Virus record (IMG/VR): IMGVR_UViG_3300019776_000156
Span: 1-22,858 of that record
Direction: 5' to 3' (one strand)
Length of the DNA stretch: 22,858 nt
Source: a virus
Part shown: positions 15,284-21,942 of the stretch, piece by piece
Layout of the letters: the number at the start of each line of letters is the position of its first letter
How positions within the stretch are numbered: position 1 is the first letter of the stretch
Translations under genes and position numbers: made by a program
The notes under the pieces: model-generated
What the model was told of the DNA's origin: nothing
The model's input: only the letters and a program-made list of their open reading frames with translations
The model's database searches: none

Positions 15284-17718
15284 TATCCTTTTGTTACGCC
15301 GTTTACAATAACTTCATAATTCGCCCCATCGTAATGGGTATCAATGTTTATTCCGATGGTTGAGCCACCGATAATATATTGAATGGTTGGTATCAACTTT
15401 TGTCCGTTCTGGAATACAAGTACATTTGCATTCGTGTTACTTACCTGCGTTATGCCCGAGTTAACGGGTAATACAAGTACGTTGGTCATTGAATTAAGGA
15501 ACGGCGTATAAGATAACTGAATGTTTACCGTCGCTCCATTTGCGCCAACCAAGCCGCTTCCTGACCCTGTAACCGTGCCACCTTGCGGCGGTGCGCCTGC
15601 CAAAGTTATCGTATTGCTTACTTTGCTTAGGTCATTTACATTTGGCTTTTCATCGTATAAAATAACCGTTCTTGCTGGGCTATTGCTTTTGGGATTGTAT
15701 TCCAATTCCTGAATAATGAAATTGGAACTTCCAATCATTCCTTTGCGCCTGAATGACAGTTGCGTTATATCTTTATTTTCCCATTTGACAAAGGTCGTAT
15801 ATTGTTTACCGAGTTCTATTCGCTTGTACGTTTGCAAGTGAAACGTTTTAAAAACGCCTTGCATCACATTTGTATAATTCGTGACCTCGTCGGAAAAAGA
15901 AAGGTTAAAATCTCCACCGCTCGGGTCATTGTAATTTACCATGAACGCCGCTGGAAAATCAAAAGCCGAAGCCGCTGAACTTGCTTCATCGTACAGACGA
16001 ACGTATCCGTCTAATCCGCTGCGCCTCCCTGCATAATAAAGCAAACGAGGTGCAAGGTTGTAATTAGGTTCTGCATCGGGAACGGTATTGTAATCGTCAC
16101 CAAAAACAAGGGGCATCTGCGCCCCGTATGTTCCACCCGTGGTTATTGCCACGTCGTTTATATGAATGGCTTTTGCAAAGAACTTTGTATAAAGAAATTC
16201 AATACCATTTGGAAACCTGTCCTCAGGAAAGTTGTAACCTCCTGAATAAATGTTAACGCCGCGCCTTGCTTCTTCTTTGTTTGTAGTGTCATCATCCGTG
16301 GCATACGCCAACACTTGACTTGATTTGTAATTATCAAGAATGGTTAATTCGCTTCCGTCAATGTCGCGGGTATTTAAATCGTACTTATTCGTATCCTTAA
16401 AAAAGCCGTCAAAGGTTGTAAGGGTAATCGCTCCGCTTGCATTTGCCCTGTATCTTACCGTATAATTGTCCTTTGGGTATGCGTAAACTTGTTTGCTTAG
16501 TACGTCGGTCTCCCATGCTAAATTGAAAATGGTTGTTAAGTCCGCGATAATATCTTTGACATACCATGAATTAGGTATAATATATTGCAAGTTTACCGTT
16601 TCGCCTTGTTCCAAGCCTTCCTTTTCTGCAACCACGGACAAAGAACCTGCGATAACTAAGTTAAATGTTACGTTCTCGTACCTCAACCGCATTTTAACCG
16701 TGTCCCCTGCCACCAAGTCCCCCAGAAATTCAAGGGCTATGGAATCATTCAACGTGGTTTCGTTGGTTAAATCATACGTTGAAACGTTATTTCCGTTGAC
16801 CTCAAAGAAAAGAATGAGTTCTGCAAATTGGTTTAAGTCACCAATCGAAGCCGTTAAGGTAACATTTAACTCAGCGATTAATTCATATAACGCATTTATC
16901 GGAACGGTATAAACGCCGCCTGTGTAATTGCCCCCTGTGTCAAAGTTAGGTGACGTTGTTTCGTTTGTGAATACAATGTCAATTGTCCCATAATCACCTG
17001 AGGAATAAACGAAGGACGAAGGCAAAGGATTGGAAGCCCTCATGTTGACAAAGTCTTTTATATAATCAGCATCCAAGTTTAATCCCATTGGGATAATCAA
17101 ACGACTGAAAGGATCGGTTTTGAAAATACTATTTAATTGGTATCCTTTGTTTTGAAAAGCCTTTTGAAGTATTTGCCAAATGAAAATGGCAGGTGTCAAC
17201 TCATTGTCAACAATGTACGTTTCATTTTCCCAAGCTTTCCATTTCATCAAGATGAAACAATGTTCCGAAGTCAATGGATTATAATTCGTTTTTACCGTTG
17301 CCGTGGATACGGTTATGTCCTGCCAGCCCAATGACCTGACTAAGATATTACCAACGTCTGCAAACCAATCCGCATTGTTTCCAATCAATGCAACCTTGTA
17401 ATTATTTGCTTTGAATCCGTGGTTCATCGCGGTTAATTCGCCTGAATCAAGTCGCGCTTTTCCAGTAAGAATTGGAACGCCGTTTGCCTCCAGCCGTGCA
17501 GATAACAACTTGTAGGCATTGGTAACAATGACGTTGGGCGTTTCAATGTTTTCAAAAATATCAATGTTCGTCTTTGTACCCGGAAGTGTCACATTCCTTT
17601 TCGAGTGCGCTCCCGATATGTTACCAAGCTCAATGTTCTCAATCGAATAATCAATGGTTACATTGACATCCTTTTGGTTTAAATCGACCTCTTGATTATT
17701 TATAAATAATTTTATCAT
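15283..17718 (-). CDS. Putative baseplate/tail hub protein (tail-associated protein) with C-terminal fibre-like module
   Basis: An 811-residue protein starting MIKLFINNQEVDLNQKDVNV, then SGAHSKRNVTLPGTKTN, a beginning I associate with Bacteroidota phage tail proteins next to the tape measure. The body is beta-rich with many aromatic strands, including YVKDIIADLTTIFNLAWETD near 385-405, a pattern like the lysozyme-like or gp27-like hub domains of tail-tip proteins. The last ~75 residues (about 735-811) contain VLVFQNGQKLIPTIQYII and GANYEVIVNG, the same module found twice in the 1214-aa fibre. It starts in an ATGA overlap after the 400-aa gene. In canonical siphophages this gene would come after the tape measure; here it comes before it. 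Confidence 0.6.
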   Translation of the reverse strand: MIKLFINNQEVDLNQKDVNVTIDYSIENIELGNISGAHSKRNVTLPGTKTNIDIFENIETPNVIVTNAYKLLSARLEANGVPILTGKARLDSGELTAMNHGFKANNYKVALIGNNADWFADVGNILVRSLGWQDITVSTATVKTNYNPLTSEHCFILMKWKAWENETYIVDNELTPAIFIWQILQKAFQNKGYQLNSIFKTDPFSRLIIPMGLNLDADYIKDFVNMRASNPLPSSFVYSSGDYGTIDIVFTNETTSPNFDTGGNYTGGVYTVPINALYELIAELNVTLTASIGDLNQFAELILFFEVNGNNVSTYDLTNETTLNDSIALEFLGDLVAGDTVKMRLRYENVTFNLVIAGSLSVVAEKEGLEQGETVNLQYIIPNSWYVKDIIADLTTIFNLAWETDVLSKQVYAYPKDNYTVRYRANASGAITLTTFDGFFKDTNKYDLNTRDIDGSELTILDNYKSSQVLAYATDDDTTNKEEARRGVNIYSGGYNFPEDRFPNGIEFLYTKFFAKAIHINDVAITTGGTYGAQMPLVFGDDYNTVPDAEPNYNLAPRLLYYAGRRSGLDGYVRLYDEASSAASAFDFPAAFMVNYNDPSGGDFNLSFSDEVTNYTNVMQGVFKTFHLQTYKRIELGKQYTTFVKWENKDITQLSFRRKGMIGSSNFIIQELEYNPKSNSPARTVILYDEKPNVNDLSKVSNTITLAGAPPQGGTVTGSGSGLVGANGATVNIQLSYTPFLNSMTNVLVLPVNSGITQVSNTNANVLVFQNGQKLIPTIQYIIGGSTIGINIDTHYDGANYEVIVNGVTKG

Positions 17719-18917
17719 AGCTGAGCGACTGGCGTATTTTGATAAATGATTTCAAAGATAACACCAATGTCCGTCGCCCTGTTGTTATCCGTGTTTATCT
17801 CCCCGTTGGCAATGGTGACGTTTACGTATTTCCCATTTTCAATAATGTATACCTCAGGGGAATCAAACATTGTGGCAATATACAACGCATCCTCATGACT
17901 TACCGCCACCGTGACCGTCTTACTTTTGTTTGACCTTTGATTAACCTTAATTACATTTTTATCAAACGTGTTAGCTTTTGGGCTTGCGGCAATGTTCCAT
18001 CTTTGCGCAAGGTTAATCGTATCTGCGTTGCTTGTTTGCTTATCAATCATTAAGCCCGTAAATTGGTAACTTTCCGCGCCTCCATGCTTACCGAACCAAT
18101 GAAGCTCGATGTTATCGTTGCAATTTGGGTAAATGTAAATACGTTGCCTTTCGCTTAGGCGCGTGAATGCACCGTCGTATGAGCCAACGGAAACGTCGTA
18201 ATAATCGTACAAATCTGGATTGGTTGGAAAATTGCCCGCGTGAAAAATGGCTGTCTTTCCAAATATATTTGAAACGCCAACGGACAAAGAATATAAGTCA
18301 TTGTTTGCCGTTGAGTTTAAATTGTCCACAATAGTAACGGCTGAACTTCCAGACTTTAAATAAAATTCAAATTGAGCCGCGTTTGTCCCACGCCCAAGGT
18401 AGCTTAAGAATATATTTCCCGATGAATTGCATTTTATAAAATCATTCCTTTGTGTCAGGAATAAGAAAGGATTTGCAGAAGGTTGATAAAAGTCCCCCAT
18501 GTCATATTCCCCATCGACGAACAATGAAGGCAAAACGTATGCCGTGGTGCTGCTTTGTGCTGCCGTGGAGGTAACTACGAAGCCAGATGAATTAATCGTT
18601 TGATTAAATGCCGTGCAATACAATGATGAAATAACGTCGGTATTATTTGTAAGGCTGAACCCGTAAAGGTTTCCGAAGAAACTTGTTTTGGCGTTTGTCT
18701 TTGGTGCAAGTTGCGTAATCAAGAAGGATTGGACATTTGTGTCAAACACCGCAGACGTTCCACTTGTTCCCGTTTGAGCCGCCAAGAAAGAACCTTCCAA
18801 TATTCCATCAAGATAAACATTGACTTGCTGTTGAATAACCCCAGACGGTTCAATGGAGCGAAACGCCACGGGGTAAAGGCTGCTTGAAATAGTATCGGGG
18901 TTTATCGTGTAACTCAT
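17715..18917 (-). CDS. Putative distal tail / baseplate protein
   Basis: A 400-residue beta-rich protein. Near residues 255-300 it has IYIYPNCNDNIELHWFGKHG followed by GAESYQFTGL, and its C-terminal part has SHEDALYIATMFDSPEVYII and GVIFEIIYQNTPVAQL. This resembles a Bacteroidota phage tail family in which an 'LxWxNxxGgxdxYtF' motif is followed by a 'wLxxLxxSpeVyl' motif. That resemblance is from memory and not verified. The position immediately upstream of the hub-like gene, coupled by an ATGA overlap, suggests a Dit-like adaptor at the tail tip. A tail-tube or other minor tail role remains possible. Confidence 0.5.
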   Translation of the reverse strand: MSYTINPDTISSSLYPVAFRSIEPSGVIQQQVNVYLDGILEGSFLAAQTGTSGTSAVFDTNVQSFLITQLAPKTNAKTSFFGNLYGFSLTNNTDVISSLYCTAFNQTINSSGFVVTSTAAQSSTTAYVLPSLFVDGEYDMGDFYQPSANPFLFLTQRNDFIKCNSSGNIFLSYLGRGTNAAQFEFYLKSGSSAVTIVDNLNSTANNDLYSLSVGVSNIFGKTAIFHAGNFPTNPDLYDYYDVSVGSYDGAFTRLSERQRIYIYPNCNDNIELHWFGKHGGAESYQFTGLMIDKQTSNADTINLAQRWNIAASPKANTFDKNVIKVNQRSNKSKTVTVAVSHEDALYIATMFDSPEVYIIENGKYVNVTIANGEINTDNNRATDIGVIFEIIYQNTPVAQL

Positions 18918-19441
18918 CTGTTAAGTATTGATTTGTAAAATGTTTCAACCGTTGTTTCAATGCTGTATGTTATCGCCCTGTTTATCAAGTCTGCCATTTC
19001 AGCCTCTTTCTTATCCAACGCCTGTTCAATAAAACCAGTGCGCTTTCCCGTCTTTGAATGCTTTTGACTTTTAATCGTTGGCATACCCTCTTTCTTATGT
19101 TTACTTGCAATAGCGAAGGCGATTGACTTAGCTTCTTTATCCGATGCGCCAAACCTTTGTTTAGCATATCTCATTAAGCCTTTAATATATTCGCTTTCTT
19201 TCCTTCCGCTGCCTGGGTAATAAGGAATCTTTGTTGCAAGTACCCCTTTGTTATTGATTGCCATATACTCAGGAACATAGCCTTCAATAATTAATTCATT
19301 TGTTTGGAAGCGTATAACCGTTTCCATGTTCTTTATAGCTGCCCCCGTCAAGTTGTGCCCTTGCGCCTTCCATTCATTCGCCACGGCTTCGATAGCCATT
19401 TGCGCAATGTCATCCGCTAAAATTTGCAACTCAATTAACAT
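18914..19441 (-). CDS. Putative tail completion / head-tail joining protein
   Basis: A 175-residue protein with an N-terminal helix (LADDIAQMAIEAVANEW), GHNLTGAAIKNMET, a strand region, then FAIASKHKKEGMPTIKSQKH and KTGKRTGFIEQAL near 110-142, and a final helix. The 'NLTGxxxxsm' start and basic 'HxxxGxP...S.TGkrtgFiexaL' part are reminiscent of HK97 gp10-like neck or tail-completion proteins in phages of this phylum. It overlaps the preceding gene by seven bases and the next one as ATGA, so it is part of the same tail operon. The assignment rests on pattern and position, not on catalytic motifs. Confidence 0.45.
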   Translation of the reverse strand: MLIELQILADDIAQMAIEAVANEWKAQGHNLTGAAIKNMETVIRFQTNELIIEGYVPEYMAINNKGVLATKIPYYPGSGRKESEYIKGLMRYAKQRFGASDKEAKSIAFAIASKHKKEGMPTIKSQKHSKTGKRTGFIEQALDKKEAEMADLINRAITYSIETTVETFYKSILNR

Positions 19442-19890
19442 GATGAAATAACGTTTAAGTTGAACGTCGCCTGTACACTTATTAACCTTTGTATCGATGA
19501 AAAGCTATCCAATGTCATTTGAACGCCTTCGGAAATATTACCAGCTTGCTTATTTGTATTTATTTGCAACATGAATTTTTCAGCCAATACGGTTAAGGCT
19601 GACCACTTTTCTATTTGCGTATCCTCGTTCACCGTTCCGTCTTCATTGTAACCAAGCAAGTCATCAAAGAACAAGGTAATTTGATACACGTCGCGGCGTG
19701 TTATCGGGTTGTTGGTAAGCGTTGGAACGGCAAAGAAAACCCTGGGGAATAAGTTTGTACTGTTTTCCCCAACGTCCGCGTAATCCTGTGACCGCGTCCT
19801 GTCCGAAGCCCAACCGAATGAAAAGCCGTTTAACCCTTGCGTTGCGTCTGTGGTACTTTTGAATAAGTCTGCTATTTCTAATAGTGTCAT
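19435..19890 (-). CDS. Putative tail terminator-like protein
   Basis: A 151-residue alpha/beta protein. It opens with a helix (LLEIADLFKSTTD), then has FPRVFFAVPTLT, a strand pair with RRDVYQITLFFDDLLGYNED, a helix WSALTVLAEKFMLQI and a final strand SVQATFNLNV. The helix-strand-strand-helix-strand order and the size are compatible with the tail-terminator (gpU-like) fold. Its ATG lies in an ATGA overlap with the stop of the -1 frame extension rather than with the zero-frame chaperone stop, which lies 180 bases upstream. That links its translation to ribosomes that have frameshifted or re-initiated. A minor tail protein is an alternative. Confidence 0.45.
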   Translation of the reverse strand: MTLLEIADLFKSTTDATQGLNGFSFGWASDRTRSQDYADVGENSTNLFPRVFFAVPTLTNNPITRRDVYQITLFFDDLLGYNEDGTVNEDTQIEKWSALTVLAEKFMLQINTNKQAGNISEGVQMTLDSFSSIQRLISVQATFNLNVISSC

Positions 19891-20159
19891 TTCTTTTGCT
19901 TTTGTATCTCATTGTAAAGGTTATCCTCAGCCGCTTTGCTCGCAAGGTATTGAAAGACCTCATATAAATTTGCCCTTTCGCTTGATTGTAAAGGCGTGAA
20001 CCCTGCCAAGTTGAACAATCCGCACTCAGCTATTTTTTTTATTGTCAAGTACCAACCATATTTGTCATTCAATTGCTTTGAAGCGCTGGCATACTTTTCA
20101 TCGCCTTTTTGAGCATAGAGGTCTGCAAATCTACTTGATAATTCTCGCTTAACTTCATC
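19887..20159 (-). CDS. C-terminal extension of the tail assembly chaperone, made by -1 frameshift (gpGT-like)
   Basis: This frame has no ATG. A caller would report a 61-residue protein from a TTG at 20072, but the frame is open upstream for another 29 codons to a nine-T run at 20160-20168. In the -1 frame it encodes 90 residues after the slip: DEVKRELSSRFADLY, a polar linker, LNDKYGWYLTIKKIAECGLF, FTPLQSSERANLYEVFQYL, and it ends KQKK. A slip on U UUU UUG in the chaperone gene would give about 358 residues (268 + 90). Its stop overlaps the start of the next gene as ATGA. This mirrors gpG/gpGT of lambda-like phages, in which the T part contacts the tape measure or tail tube. Expression by independent initiation at the TTG is the alternative. 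Confidence 0.7.
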   Translation of the reverse strand, partial: DEVKRELSSRFADLYAQKGDEKYASASKQLNDKYGWYLTIKKIAECGLFNLAGFTPLQSSERANLYEVFQYLASKAAEDNLYNEIQKQKK

Positions 20160-20962
20160 AAAAAAAAACCAACCTCAAAAGCAACTTGTAATGGCAATTT
20201 TAAAAAGTCAATGCAATTCCTTTGAAATACCTCGTCGCTATATGCCTCGTCCTTTTTCCTGAGTAACACGGCAATAACATGAAGCAAGCCCTGAGCATCA
20301 TTGTTTTCAATGGCTTTCCTTCCTTTGTCAAATTGGGCTGCCTCAGCGAATTCAAGTAACGTGGATTTTGCCATTAACTTATCAGGAAGGTAATACAAAG
20401 TGCCGTTGAAGTCGTAAATCTGTTTGTATTTCAATTCCTCGGGGACGCTTATTGCATTGAGGATCTTTGTAAACATGAAGGTTAAATATTTTAACTCCAG
20501 ACTTTCGGCAACTTTGCCATAACACGCATCTAAAGGAATACCCGTGAAATAATTTACCACCTTTGCCATGTACGGGTATTTTACCTGCGTCTCCCAGACT
20601 TCGTCCATGATTTCAAAGCATTCAATAAGTTTACTTTGACTTTGATTAAATTGGTCAATCAATGCTGGAAGGAAACGGCGAACATTGTCTTTGACATCTT
20701 TTGTCAAAAGAATTATTTCACATTCCTGAATAACGTCCTCACGCAATTTAAACAAATCAATGCCCAACTTCTTTGCATACGGTTTAATCTTTTCATAAGC
20801 CGCAATCATTTGCTTTTGTGCTATCAAGGCATCAAGTTCAACTTCGGGGTATTGAGGAAGGATAAACTTATGGAAATAAACGTATTGTTCAAGCGTTATA
20901 TCCGATGCCGTCTCAGGATAAAAATACTTTGTATCGGAGTGGCTTAAATGAAATTGTACCAT
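20069..20962 (-). CDS. Putative tail assembly chaperone (gpG-like, zero-frame product)
   Basis: A 297-residue mostly helical protein. It starts MVQFHLSHSDTKYFYPETAS, has ITLEQYVYFHKFILPQYPEV, a middle with YYLPDKLMAKSTLLEFAEAA, then LLHVIAVLLRKKDEAYSDEV and KLPLQVAFEVGFFLMKLSEN. The order 'strand of LP.. , sTxxEfaea, LlxxiAxLlRkkdexY, lPlxvaxxvgFFlmkL' is one I associate with Bacteroidota tail-chaperone-like proteins. The strongest support is the slippery heptamer at codons 267-268 followed by a long -1 open extension, the hallmark of chaperone genes. The zero-frame C-terminus is 30 residues past the slip. Unusually, it is about 4.8 kb upstream of the tape measure instead of beside it. It starts with a one-base overlap after the 99-aa gene. 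Confidence 0.6.
   Translation of the reverse strand: MVQFHLSHSDTKYFYPETASDITLEQYVYFHKFILPQYPEVELDALIAQKQMIAAYEKIKPYAKKLGIDLFKLREDVIQECEIILLTKDVKDNVRRFLPALIDQFNQSQSKLIECFEIMDEVWETQVKYPYMAKVVNYFTGIPLDACYGKVAESLELKYLTFMFTKILNAISVPEELKYKQIYDFNGTLYYLPDKLMAKSTLLEFAEAAQFDKGRKAIENNDAQGLLHVIAVLLRKKDEAYSDEVFQRNCIDFLKLPLQVAFEVGFFLMKLSENYQVDLQTSMLKKAMKSMPALQSN
20159..20165 (-). promoter_or_regulatory. Programmed -1 frameshift slippery heptamer (U UUU UUG)
   Basis: Nine consecutive T on the minus strand (20168-20160) followed by G give the heptamer T|TTT|TTG in the chaperone reading frame (codons Phe267 and Leu268). This matches the X XXY YYZ rule, and both tRNAs can re-pair after a -1 slip. The -1 frame is closed by a TGA just 5' of the run and open for 91 codons (with stop) after it. 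GAGG lies at 20176-20173, a possible stimulatory Shine-Dalgarno-like element, although such elements are weak in Bacteroidota. I did not identify a clear downstream stem-loop by eye. Confidence 0.65.
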
Positions 20963-21261
20963 TATTTGCGCCTGTTTTTCTTTGTTGGTTCGGGAATATT
21001 ATCTGCAATTATTGCGCTCGGTTCTACGCTTTTTACATTTTCTTTAACCTCTGGGGTTAATACTTTTGCATGGCTAACAAGTGGCAAAGATTCAGGACGT
21101 TTCAACTCCCTGTACCTGCCAGTGCCCGTCAACCGTACCGCCTTTTCCAAGTGGGAGCGAAGGAGAAGAAGTTGTTTCCTTCGCATTGGGTGTTCTTGTA
21201 TTTCTTTGGTTATTTCCTCAATCAGGTGAATGATGTAAACCGCCTTTTCGTTGTTTGTCAT
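20962..21261 (-). CDS. Small basic hypothetical protein
   Basis: A 99-residue protein. The N-terminal half is helical (NNEKAVYIIHLIEEITKEIQ) with a basic MRRKQLLLLRSHLEK segment; the rest is Pro/Val/Lys-rich and likely disordered, ending PTKKNRRK. No motif points to a function that I recognise. It is coupled by ATGA to the preceding MTPKEKA-type gene and by TAATG to the chaperone gene. The N-terminal helix pattern (xxEKAxxIIxLIxE) loosely recalls the start of the three upstream paralogs, but the remainder does not align by eye. Confidence 0.6.
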   Translation of the reverse strand: MTNNEKAVYIIHLIEEITKEIQEHPMRRKQLLLLRSHLEKAVRLTGTGRYRELKRPESLPLVSHAKVLTPEVKENVKSVEPSAIIADNIPEPTKKNRRK

Positions 21262-21500
21262 TTCGTTATTATGTTTTTTAAATGCAGTTCAACTTCGCAC
21301 CAATAAGCCGTGTTTTCATCCACGTATGAGCCAAGTTGTCCGCAAATCGTTTGGTTGTTACTTATAATTACGTCTGTCAAAAGCAAGCATATTTTCTTTG
21401 CCTTTTTAAATCCGTCGTATTCACCCGTGACATTATGCCTGTATGGCAATTGGTCATATATTTGTAAATGCAATTCCCTTGCTTTGTCTTTCGGTGTCAT
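21258..21500 (-). CDS. MTPKEKA-type small protein, paralog 3 (most diverged)
   Basis: An 80-residue protein beginning MTPKDKARELHLQIYDQL and ending YWCEVELHLKN. It aligns at both ends with the two genes just upstream (shared MTPK-KA...L start, central helix with AKKICLLLTDVIIS and a W-x-EV-x-x-x-L end) but has a different middle. Small proteins with this start are frequent in Bacteroidota phages and prophages and have no known function. It is joined to both neighbours by ATGA overlaps. Confidence 0.65.
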   Translation of the reverse strand: MTPKDKARELHLQIYDQLPYRHNVTGEYDGFKKAKKICLLLTDVIISNNQTICGQLGSYVDENTAYWCEVELHLKNIITK

Positions 21501-21715
21501 AGGTTATCAAGTTCTTGTTTTACTTCTTTCCAGTAATTAATAGAAGGAGATGTGTTGTGCGTAGTCGTTAAAAGATAATGGATTTTTATTAACTCGTCCA
21601 CGGCAATCAAAGCGCATCTTTTTGCGTTTTGGTCTTTTATTCTATCGTTTAAAAATGATAGTATTTCATTCCTAAACTTATCAACTAACTCCTGCGCCTT
21701 TTCCTTCGGTGTCAT
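21497..21715 (-). CDS. MTPKEKA-type small protein, paralog 2
   Basis: A 72-residue protein: MTPKEKAQELVDKFRNEIL, a central AKRCALIAVDELIKIHYLL helix and the end YWKEVKQELDNL. It is clearly homologous to the next gene upstream. The two share a perfect 26-base direct repeat at their 3' ends, which points to duplication or recent exchange between them. The proteins look helical and soluble, with no metal-binding or catalytic motif that I can see. ATGA overlaps join it to both neighbours. Confidence 0.65.
   Translation of the reverse strand: MTPKEKAQELVDKFRNEILSFLNDRIKDQNAKRCALIAVDELIKIHYLLTTTHNTSPSINYWKEVKQELDNL
21507..21532 (-). repeat. 26-base direct repeat, copy in paralog 2
   Basis: The plus-strand 26-mer from 21507 to 21532 is identical to 21722-21747. 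It encodes the WKEVKQEL-type C-terminus of paralog 2. The copies lie 215 bases apart, about one gene length, as expected from tandem duplication or from recombination between neighbouring paralogs. Confidence 0.85.
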
Positions 21716-21936
21716 AGTTTTTCAAGTTCTTGTTTTACTTCTTTCCAAAAATGAGTATGTTCAACGCTATTATATTTCCAAATAGCACATTTTATTATTT
21801 CATCCACGGCAACCAAGGCGTGTCCCTTTGCCTTGGATGAATCAATGTGTTCAACCCAGCCTTTTGTTTCAGTTAAAATTTTTCTGCGTTCACTAAACTT
21901 ATTAATCAAATCGTCTGCTTTTTCCTTTGGTGTCAT
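21712..21936 (-). CDS. MTPKEKA-type small protein, paralog 1
   Basis: A 74-residue protein beginning MTPKEKADDLINKFSERRKI, with GWVEHIDSSKAKGHALVAVD in the middle, then EIIKCAIWKY, ending FWKEVKQELEKL. It is the first of three tandem paralogs that directly follow the terminase gene, separated from it by six bases. The conserved elements are the MTPKEKA start, the AxxxALxAVDEII helix and the (W/Y)WKEVKQEL end; the middles vary. Function is unknown. Confidence 0.65.
   Translation of the reverse strand: MTPKEKADDLINKFSERRKILTETKGWVEHIDSSKAKGHALVAVDEIIKCAIWKYNSVEHTHFWKEVKQELEKL
21722..21747 (-). repeat. 26-base direct repeat, copy in paralog 1
   Basis: This is the partner of the copy at 21507-21532, with identical bases throughout. 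It encodes the matching C-terminal segment of paralog 1. The identity ends sharply on both sides, so it is longer than expected from conserved protein sequence alone and suggests a recent exchange. Confidence 0.85.
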
Positions 21937-21942
21937 ATCTTT

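Noticed and set aside
16493-16912. 139-residue plus-strand frame opposite the hub-like gene
   Set aside because: Its composition is that of an antisense shadow and it has no upstream signal; the minus-strand frame is continuous through it.
19664-19963. 99-residue alternative frame on the minus strand over the terminator-like gene
   Set aside because: Arg-rich shadow frame. The 151-aa frame has a sensible fold pattern and coupled ends.
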